This document shows, one piece after another, positions 56,187-64,000 of a stretch of 64,000 bases of DNA. Source of the DNA: Lucinisca nassula (Eukaryota; Mollusca; Bivalvia; Lucinida; Lucinidae); contig OY757010.1 of NCBI GenBank assembly GCA_963580285.1, forward strand, positions 70,151,659-70,215,658, written 5' to 3'. The notes beneath the pieces were generated by a model, which made no database searches, had not been told where the DNA came from, and was given only the letters and a program-made list of their open reading frames with translations. Each line of letters starts with the position of its first letter. Positions within the stretch are counted from its first letter, which is position 1. A program made the position numbers and the translations under genes.

Positions 56187-59100
56187 TTAGTAACCATAAG
56201 GAAAACTTTTTATTAAATTTTCATTTTCATAATAAGTCATTCTTTTATCAAATTCATAATCATACATTTTAACTAGTTCTACAGTTTTTAAATTTCTATC
56301 TTTCTTATTTACGGTAATTTGATTATATGTAATTGCTTCATGTGATTCATTTACATCAGTAATTAGTTTTACTTTTTTATCTAATGTATTTTTTTTCTTC
56401 TACTTCAGCATTTAATCTAAAACCTTTACAACAACTAACTATTTTACTTGTATCTAATTTCATAGAATAATATTTTGGCCCTGATGAAGCAAATTGTGCT
56501 ATATGATTAGCATTATGCTTTGAAACAATTTCATCTGTTAAATCGCCTAGTTTATTACCAAACTTGGATTCTATCTTTTTACATGCTTCTGACCCATCAT
56601 CTTGATAAATACAGGAATCACTATCTAAATACATAACTCGTTCTTGTAAGATATCTAATAATTCATATAATTTTAATCTAGCATGTGCAGTTGTATACAA
56701 GGCTATATAAACATTTACACTTGGGTTAGGTTTAGAATATTCTTTTTTATTTTGATATTCTGTTAATACTGTGTCATTATCTAATACCATTAAATTAACA
56801 TCTTCATATTTATCATTAAACACTATATTTGTTAATTGATCTGAATTATAAATATATTCCTTTTTTTGTTAAAATATCTTTCATTCCAAAGTGACCCCAT
56901 AAAGAGTTCAAACATATTTTAGCTATAAATCTTAAACCAGCATTCTTTTTAACTTTATCAATATCCAAATCATAAGCAGCATTATCTATTAAATATTGTA
57001 TTTTTGTTTCACAATTATTATCATTTTTACACCCGGGTTTTTAATATTTAGGATTACATTCACAGCCTGAACATTCTTGTTTATATTTCATAAATGTATC
57101 AACATATTTTTTAAATACCTTTGTGGACGTATTTTCAAAGTGTTCTAGCTCATATATCTTTTGTAATTTATATCCTTTTTCTATTGCTTTATTTATTTCA
57201 ATAGTTGACCAAGTTCCAATAATAGCTCTTTCTTCATCTGAATGTTTACATTTTTCATTTCTAATATGTTTACATTCTTTGCAGCGTTTTATTGGGTGTA
57301 CTTTATCATGTGATGATTCAAATTTGTTTGTTATATCAGTACATTTAATTTCTAATCTAGACATACAAGATCTACATAATCCAAATATTAATTTATGATA
57401 ATTATGGCATGTTTGCTGTTTATAGGGTAATACAGGATGATATAACTTTCTTGGGGGTAATATTTTACATTTAATTATTCCAAAATATTTTCCATTCATA
57501 TTATCATCTATAGAAATATTAATATATGTTTTAGGGTGTCCTATTGGATATTCGCAAAACTTATTAACCCATGGATACAGTGAACAAAAATCTACATATT
57601 TTGCTTTTAAACTAGGATGATTATTATATAATTGAATAGTTTCTGTTCTACCACCATAAAATGCATCTCTTTTATCAATAGGTTTTAAATGTGGATCAAC
57701 TTCAGGATATTTATTTTTATCAAATTCACATTCCCAAATTGTATGGATATTAACCTTTTGATTTTTTAAATATTTTTTTTATAATTTATAACCTATTTAT
57801 TGTATTATCGTATAATTCTTTCATTGTTTTCTTGGCGCTCATTTTACAAATTTCATCTGGATGTTTACATTTGGGGCAGCCATGCCAATAACAACCAAAG
57901 AATTCATAAATATTTCTGGTTTTTGTTTCTCTGTCATAATAATATCCATCTAGTATATATTATCTACCATTAATAAATAATATTTTTTCTTCGCCTCTTT
58001 TAGCATGTTGAATAACTATTTGGTCTTTCTTAGCTAAATATTCTAACCATTGAATAGCTTTATTAGAATGAATATCTTGAAAAGTAGAATTGTTATGAAT
58101 GCCAAATGAGTTTTTTTCTAACATTAATGTTTTAAATATTCTAGTACAACACTGAGCAATAGATATAGATTGAAAAGGGTCAATACAATTATCTGTTATT
58201 TTTAAAAATAGATCTTTATATATATTACAACCTTTAGTTAAAATTAAAACATCTAATAAACAATAATAAAATATTTCTCTTTGAAAGTTAAATTCTTTAT
58301 CTTTAACATTATTATACCATTTATCAAATAGTTCTTTATTTTTAATTGTCATAGTATTATATCCGTAATATTCTTTTGCAGGATAAACACCTTTATACTT
58401 TTGATTTTTTGTTTTATTAAAATAATGAGGAAAATAGCCTTTGCTACCATTAAAATTAAATGTTTTTGGAAAGGCAGCTAATCCGCCTAGAGTAAAATTA
58501 ATAGAATCTATAAATCTTAAATTTATTCCTTTAACATTAATTGTTGTTATTTTTAATCCTGAAGAAATATAACTATGTTCTATTTTATTTTTTACTATCC
58601 ATCCTAGGATTGGCTGCATATCATAAGCTTTACCATAATGAGAAATAAATGTATAGTTTTTAAACATCTCTTATAAAATATTTACAAAAATTATCTATTA
58701 CATTACTAGTTTTACATTCTATTTTTTTACATCATCAAAACAATTATCTAAATCTATTTTTGATAAGTCGATATCATTAATATTAAAATCACATTTAAAT
58801 ATTTTTATATAGTTTTTTCTAAAACAGTAAATATATTCCAAATCATAAGCTATACAAAAGTTCATAATATGAATACCTGTTTCTTGATTTGCTTCAAAAT
58901 AAATATATTTATTATCTTTTACTTCCTTTGGTAATAAAGGTTTCATATAACAGAGATGTTCAGAACCTTTCATATATTTTTCATAACATATAGAACAAGC
59001 GATTTCATCGCATATATGATTTTCAGGTTTTTGATAATGTATAGAACAATTTTTATTACATTTATCACAAGTATATTGTTTTAAACGTGATTGTAATTTA

Positions 59101-59965
59101 CCATCTTTACATGTGTGTTGATTACTATAACCTATTAAACATGTTTTACAAAATCCACGTTTAGCTAAAAATCCTGTTACATTAGTAATGGCATTAAAAT
59201 GATTATCATGATAATATAAATATAATTGATTATCAAATTTTTCATTACCACTATATAAAATATTTTCAGTATTATTTGATGTAAAAACTATTATTCTAAC
59301 ATTAAGATAATTTTCAAAAATCTTTAAATCATCTAAATTATTACCTTCTTCTTTTATTTCAACATTTGATTTTTCATGTAAATCTATTGCTAATCTTTTT
59401 GTAATGGTTTTCTTCCATCTTTAATATATTTTAACTGAGAATCCGTAAAATCATTATATTTTAAATTACAGTATAAAGCAGTTACAATTGCTCTTGCTAA
59501 ACAAATTGTATCATTATTTTTAATTTGAATTAAACTTCTTTCATTTATTTCATCTAATATTTTTAAACCTTTACCTTTACCTAATCTGTTTGGAATAATA
59601 GATACTTCAAAAATAACATCTTCTAATTTTAATTCTTCAGCACTGTTTAATAATTTTGTCATTCTATTAAAAAAGAATTCTTTAACATTATCATATGTTC
59701 TTACAGGCTATTTATTATGTTTTGTATAAATAATTTCATGTATAGGAACTATTTTTATTCTTCCATTCGGAAAGTCTTTAATAGAATTATCAATCATATA
59801 GCTAAATGCATTCATAAACACTTCTTTTCGTGGATCTAGTATTTTTATCTTATACTTAAACACATTAATAGTTGTATTATGTTTATATTTTTTTAATAAG
59901 ATAACATCGGATAAGGAACTATTAGTTCCTTGATCTGATGTATTGTGCGTTTTTTTACTCTCCAT
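56187..59965 (-). pseudogene. POLB: Protein-primed DNA polymerase B, multiply broken
   Basis: About 1260 codons in several frames. N-terminus at 59965 (MESKKTHNTS); zinc-finger-like Cys block at about 59010-59190. Exo I region at about 58893-58901 reads YFE where DFE is expected. Exo II (about 58630-58655) reads SHYGKAYD where His-Asn is usual. Exo III has YCLLD. YEFFGCYWHGCPKC lies at about 57865-57910; polymerase motif A DFCSLYP at about 57576-57600; motif B KICLNSLWGHFG at about 56890-56930; motif C YLDSDS at 56614-56631. In-frame stops: TAG 59708, TAA 57960, TAA 57041. Frameshifts near 59395, 58725, 58672, 57775, 56865 and 56390, mostly in A/T runs. It would copy the linear genome from a protein primer; this copy cannot. 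Confidence 0.92.
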
Positions 59966-59985
59966 TTTTAAAGAAACAATTTTAA

Positions 59986-60208
59986 CTATCTCATTTTTGT
60001 TATTTTATATTCAATTACATAATAAGGATTTCTAATTAAAAATTCTTGATAAGCTTTTTTATATTTTTCCTTATTAAGAATATAGTGTAAATGTTTCATT
60101 GGTCTTTCACAATCTTTACATTTTCTTCAATAACCATCAAAACATGTTTCTAAATAAATTAAGTGGTTTAAATATTGAACAGTACCTACAAACTTTTCCT
60201 TCGCTCAT
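59986..60208 (-). pseudogene. Small zinc-ribbon protein, broken
   Basis: ATG at 60206-60208 follows gtataaaa. First frame MSEGKVCRYCSIFKPLNLF, then a stop and shift. The next frame carries KCKDCERPMKHLHYI and a basic end (EKYKKAYQEFLIRNPYYVI), closing at 59986. Two CxxC pairs suggest a four-Cys zinc site like HNH/endonuclease VII-type knuckles, but no catalytic His is clear. It diverges from the integrase gene over about 50 bp and lies 20 bp upstream of the polymerase start. Confidence 0.45.
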
Positions 60209-60259
60209 TTTTATACTTTAAATTACAGTATATATTTTTAATAAATTTTAATATTAAAA

Positions 60260-61221
60260 ATGGAGCATCCAAAAATATATTGTTTACGTTGTAAAAAGCA
60301 TACTGAAAATGATTCAGTGAAACAAGTAACAACAACCAATAATAGACAAATGCTAAAAGGTATATGTTCTGAGTGTGGATCTAACAAAAATAGATTTATA
60401 TCCATAATACAAATAAATTAGCAGATGAATTACATCATAGAGTTATAAAATCTTTTCCTAAATCTTTTCCTAAAAGACGTGTTTATGTTGATTCAATAGA
60501 CCAAACATGGGCGGTTGATTTGGCAGATATGCAACAATATTCAAAACAAAATAAACACTATAAATATTTATTAGCAGTTATAGATGTTTTTAGTAAATAT
60601 GGTTGGTTAATTCCTTTAAAAAATAAAACAGGAGTAACAGTAAGTGAGGCGTTTAAAACATTATTTAAAGAAAAAAAACCGATGTTCATCTGGTCAGATA
60701 AAGGTTCTGAATTTTATAATCGACAAGTAAAAAAAATGTTTAAAGATAATAACATAGAATTATATTCAACTGAAAATGAAGAAAAATCTAGTGTAGTAGA
60801 ACGTTGGAGAGGCACTATGAAACAACATATGTATAAATATTTTACTGCAAATGAAACTATTAAATATTATGATATATTAGATGAATTAGTTGAAAATTAT
60901 AATAATACAGTACATTCTTCTATTAAAATGACACCTGTTGAAGCAAGTAAAATATAAAATGAATTGACAGTGTATAAACATTTATATCCAGAAAATGATG
61001 AGAAAATTAAAAAACCTAAATTCAAAGTTGGGGATAGAGTAAGAATAGCAAAAAAGAAATGTAAATTTGAAAAGGGTTATACAACTCGTTGGACAAGAGA
61101 AATATTTGTAATTGAAGAAGTTTTAAATACAAATCCTGTTACTTATAAAATAAATGATTTAAAAGGTGAAGAAATCAAAGGTAGTTTCTATGAACAAGAA
61201 TTACAGATTACTGAGTTTTAG
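60260..61221 (+). pseudogene. INT: Zinc-ribbon plus retroviral-type integrase, broken
   Basis: 60260 starts a zinc ribbon (YCLRCKKHTEN, then ICSECGSNKNRF; two CxxC), which runs into a stop at about 60418. The +2 frame continues without a break into the core: WAVDLADM (first Asp), LAVIDVFSKYGWLIPLKNK, SDKGSEFYN (second Asp), SSVVERWRGTMK (Glu). The second Asp and Glu have 33 residues between them, against 35 in retroviruses. An in-frame TAA at 60955-60957 then separates the SH3/chromo-like C-terminal domain (FKVGDRVRIAKKKC, GYTTRWTREIFVIEEV), which ends at 61221. The enzyme joins the element ends to target DNA. The ribbon and core were probably one protein. Confidence 0.88.
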
Positions 61222-61250
61222 TGATTTTTTTTTTTTAACAGAACAACCAA

Positions 61251-61436
61251 TCACATCTCAGATGTGCAACACTCATCACATAGTGTGATGGAATCGTCTT
61301 CGAAGAATCCATCGTCATCATCAGGACAGTTTTGATCACCCCAGATATTCTTAAGAATGCAGTAGCACTTACCAAATTCAAGGTATGTTGGAGCATTACA
61401 CTCCCGGCAAACACTAAACTTTGGATACTCATCCAT
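61251..61436 (-). CDS. Small acidic Cys-rich protein (61 aa), intact
   Basis: Starts with gccATGG, the best-looking initiation context in the element, 33 bp inside the right terminal repeat. Three cysteine clusters (VCREC, KCYC, LCDECC) and an acidic stretch (PDDDDGFFEDDS) suggest a zinc-binding protein. It converges with the integrase gene (30-bp gap with T-run). A second ORF in another frame overlaps it but lacks such order. Function unknown. Confidence 0.55.
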   Translation of the reverse strand: MDEYPKFSVCRECNAPTYLEFGKCYCILKNIWGDQNCPDDDDGFFEDDSITLCDECCTSEM

Positions 61437-61469
61437 GGCTATTTTTTATCTTATTTTTTTAATTTAGCA

Positions 61470-61997
61470 TTTCTCGAGGTGTGTGTTTTTCTAGTAGGGG
61501 GGTTCTTGGAGTATGAAGAAAAAAATTCTTTATAGGTAGTACATATTGTGTAGCTGTTTTTTACTATAAAATTTTATACTATAATTTCAAATATGGGACA
61601 CATATTTTTTTTTTTTTTGATGTGTCATGGAGGTACCGCATACCATTTTTATAAAAAAAAAATGATGTCTTTTTTTATGTTCCCATTTTTATAAAAAAAA
61701 ATTTGATGTGTTTTTTATGTTCTCATTTTTTATAAATAATTTTTTTTGATGTGTTTTTTATGTTCCCATTTTTATAAAAAAAAATTTTGATGTGTTTTTA
61801 TCACTCTAGTGGGGGGGGGGGGAGGTACTTGGAGTATGAAGAAAAAAAAATTTGATGTGTCCTATAGGTAGTACATATTGTGTAGCTGTTTTTTTTTTTT
61901 TTTTTTTTTTGAGTTGCTGTTTTTTTTTGTTTTTTTTTTTTTGAGTTGCTGATTTTTTTTTTTTTTAGGAGGGCGCTATAGGAGGTACATATTGTGT
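61470..61997. repeat. Right inverted terminal repeat
   Basis: Complement of 46845-47360. GTACATATTGTGT occurs at 61539, 61871 and 61985, mirroring the three left copies with nearly the same spacing (114 and about 330 bp). T-runs at 61894-61973 vary in length from the left end. Confidence 0.93.
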
Positions 61998-62003
61998 TAC
62001 ATG
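61998..62003. repeat. Right target-site duplication
   Basis: tacatg, one mismatch to cacatg at 46839-46844. Confidence 0.8.
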
Positions 62004-62221
62004 ACAGGTCGACTTTGTTGAAACAATAATAAACTGATGATGTTAGACAAACTGCATGAGTGGTTGGATATACAATGTATGATCTAAATAGTGTTCAATG
62101 GGCGGTATAAACCAGCTTTCATGGGGACATGGTAGGGTCTTTGATCATCAGTCAGGCAAACAGAGTTCGTTTCAATTCTAAAGCAGAAGTGAAGGCAATG
62201 ATCAGGAATTGATATAATTAA

Positions 62222-62650
62222 CCATACCTCCGATCAGAGACATCAAAGGGAAAGAAACACAAACACGAAATAATTAGACCCCAAATTCTCCAATGGAAAC
62301 ATCAATAGCGGAAAACCAAAAGGACAGTCACTTTCCCACAAAATGGCCAATTGGCTATCCAAAACAAAAAGATATAAGTGATACACACACTCAAAGACAA
62401 ACCATATAAAAAGTAAACCGCGACAGAAGAACCGCCTGGGAACGGTCAGTGAAAAAACTTTTGCTGGGTGGGGGCCTTAAATCCATTTTACGTGGCCGCA
62501 ATCCTCGCCCTTACTTCTGTCATGATTAAGACATAATTTGTTGAGTCCGCATGAAGGTCTCCTAACTCATCAGTGCAACATCTCCGATAACACAAAAATA
62601 AAACAAACACATAGATGAAACAATGGTGAGGACTCGACATCAAGAAACAT
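62222..62650 (-). repeat. Dispersed repeat, reverse of 22190-22433
   Basis: 'aaaggacagtcactttcccacaaaatgg', 'ggctatccaaaacaaaaagata' and 'gaagaaccgcctgggaacggtc' are the complement of the copy at 22190. Also related to 3545-3720. Confidence 0.6.
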
Positions 62651-62804
62651 CTGAAATGCTTGAGCAAAAGAAAACCAATGGGCCCAACCTTCCGTCCAAC
62701 ATTTCTCCTCAATATCTTTTGAACAGATGTATGGTTTAATAACAAATTTTGCATGTGAATTGATATTGACAACCTCTACTTTGGGATTGTTGCACAGCTT
62801 TTTG

Positions 62805-62910
62805 CATTACGATAACACATCCGTGCGACATAGCGCTTTTTTCAGATCTCAAAAATGGCTACTTTTCTGGTGTAAATCATTGATATTTTTCTTATTTTTC
62901 ACTGCTATCA
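62805..62910. mobile_element. Foldback MITE, family B fragment
   Basis: Left terminus cattacgataacacatccgtgcgacatagcgc and 'tctcaaaaatggctacttttctg'. The rest is missing, cut by the LINE end. Confidence 0.65.
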
Positions 62911-62919
62911 TATCATCAT

Positions 62920-64000
62920 CATCAACGGATTTTTAATTAACGTGCAGGTACAGGGACAACGTCCACATAAGTGACCCCCTTCCAGGTAGCTGGCTTGCTG
63001 CACGCATGACAGATCTTACACCATATCTCCAGGCCTGTCTATCATGAGGATCGGTAGCAGAGAGCTTCCATTCTCTGTAATCTCTTTCTGTCAGCTGCTT
63101 CCAGGTCATCTTGGGCCTTCAAGGCCCCCGCTTTCCACCTATCTGTATGTAACAGGCAGTCTTGACAGCACCGTTGGAGCGTTCCACATGTCTATACCAG
63201 CGGAGCCTTCTCTCTTTCAGGATGAGGTCCAGGTCCTCAATGCCAAGACAATCCAGTAACTCACTGGACCTGATAGTGACAGTGGCATGTGGCTTGACAT
63301 TGCAAATCTGTCTGACCATTGCCCTGTTATTCCGCTGAAGACGTTGGAGGTTTGGCTTTGTCAATGGCCATGTCTCACTGGCATGAAGCATTGCGCTCCC
63401 CACACAAGAGCTGTACACACGGCCACGTGTCTTGAACGAGAGGTGGCGGGAAGAGAGAACTGGTAGCAACTCCTTGAATTTCTTCCAGGCTGTTTTCACA
63501 CGCGTTGTGGTTGAAAGGTCGCAACCACCAGCGGCTGAGAGCATATCGCCTAAATAGCAAAAGGAAGCTACAACCTCCAACTTGTCGGATCCGACTTGAT
63601 CTTCCCTCTGTGGTCTGCCATCTAAGGGTCGTGCACCTTGGCACAGTACACACCTGTAATCAGGGTCCTCCATCAAGCGCTTGAGCCCACTGCGTGTCTT
63701 GTGCACCCAGAACTTGCAGCCATTACAAAGATACTATTGCTGCAAACTCCAGTGCGACATACAGCGCATAGGAACTGGCCTGTACTCTGCAAGATGTCCA
63801 GACCTGAACCACAGGTCATGATCTTTGTCTTTCCTGCATTCACTCTCAGCCCTTTCGCTTCCATTGCATTTTTCCAAGTTAAGAGCCTCCTGACACATTC
63901 CTCAAGGGATTCAGCTATGATGACAAGGTCATCAGCATACAGGTCCTCCCAGGGGACTCCAGGGCGGAACTCGCATGACAAAGCTTCAAGCACAATGATG
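62920..64000 (-). mobile_element. RTE-like LINE, 3' half, continues past the window edge
   Basis: Minus-strand. 63993 to 63673 encodes the RT with an intact YADD box (63928-63939; DLYADDLVII) and GLRVNAGKTKIM. 63706 to 63119 encodes the C-terminal region (YRCVLCQGARPLDGRP, NLQRLQRNNRAMVRQICNVK, LGIEDLDLILKERRLRWYRH). A 3' end matching 1270-1495 lies at 62920-63125. The two coding frames are offset near 63690, so at least one frameshift exists. It is closely related to, but less damaged than, the copy at 8752-11765. Confidence 0.85.

Larger units (their letters stand above)
46845..61997. mobile_element. Maverick/Polinton (adintovirus-like) endogenous virus
   Basis: A 15153-bp unit bounded by inverted terminal repeats that both begin ACACAATATGTAC and by a 6-bp flanking duplication (cacatg 46839-46844, tacatg 61998-62003). 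It encodes the hallmark set: protein-primed family B DNA polymerase, retroviral-type integrase, FtsK/A32-type packaging ATPase and a jelly-roll-type capsid protein. Mavericks/Polintons are usually about 15-20 kb with 6-bp duplications, which fits. Codon and base use is far more AT-rich than the flanks. Gene blocks alternate strands: plus 47838-50973, minus 52257-50975, plus 52286-55918, minus 60208-55912, plus 60260-61221, minus 61436-61251. Most long genes carry stops or frameshifts, so the copy is probably inactive. No adenain-like protease was recognised. Confidence 0.95.

Noticed and set aside
57123..57398. Plus-strand 91-aa ORF
   Set aside because: Antisense of the polymerase CxxC region.

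Overview
This window is repeat-dense animal DNA, most likely from a marine mollusc. That guess rests on the style of its dispersed repeats: tRNA-derived SINEs with ACTC tails, minisatellite elements of the pearl/Helentron type, and RTE-like LINEs. It has no continuous host gene. Two short stretches (27821-27944 and 43175-43307) have exon-like splice borders, but neither could be tied to a protein family.

The main object is a 15.15-kb Maverick/Polinton (adintovirus-like) endogenous virus at 46845-61997. It has inverted terminal repeats of about 520 bp and a 6-bp target duplication with one mismatch (cacatg / tacatg). From left to right it holds: the left terminal repeat; a 44-bp iteron array; four plus-strand genes that are probably structural or membrane proteins; a minus-strand coiled-coil/membrane protein cut in two; a plus-strand block with a jelly-roll capsid-like protein, the packaging ATPase and four small genes; a minus-strand block with the protein-primed DNA polymerase B flanked by two small genes; a plus-strand zinc-ribbon/integrase gene; a small minus-strand cysteine-rich gene; and the right terminal repeat. 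Together these cover replication (polymerase), integration (integrase plus terminal repeats), packaging (ATPase) and particle formation (capsid and accessory proteins). I found no adenain-like maturation protease. Nearly every long gene is broken by in-frame stops or frameshifts, so this copy looks dead. Most frameshifts lie in A/T homopolymers, so some may be assembly errors.

The left three quarters (1-46844) are layers of mobile DNA. An RTE-like LINE (8752-11765) carries a SINE with a clean 13-bp target duplication; a second LINE copy with an intact YADD motif runs off the right edge. There are degraded Tc1-like (about 5985-6795) and mariner (33372-34080) transposases and a pogo-like MITE with TA duplication (43991-44332). 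About twenty copies of two related foldback MITE families share a GGCGGTTCTAACGAG hairpin and appear to insert without a target duplication. Three minisatellite-bearing Helentron-like elements lie at 16553-20945, 38165-41735 and 44880-45965. At least four tRNA-derived SINE families and several palindromic satellites are also present. Insertions are nested, and the tandem arrays preserve empty sites that allow exact junctions to be read.

All family assignments were made by eye, without database searches.
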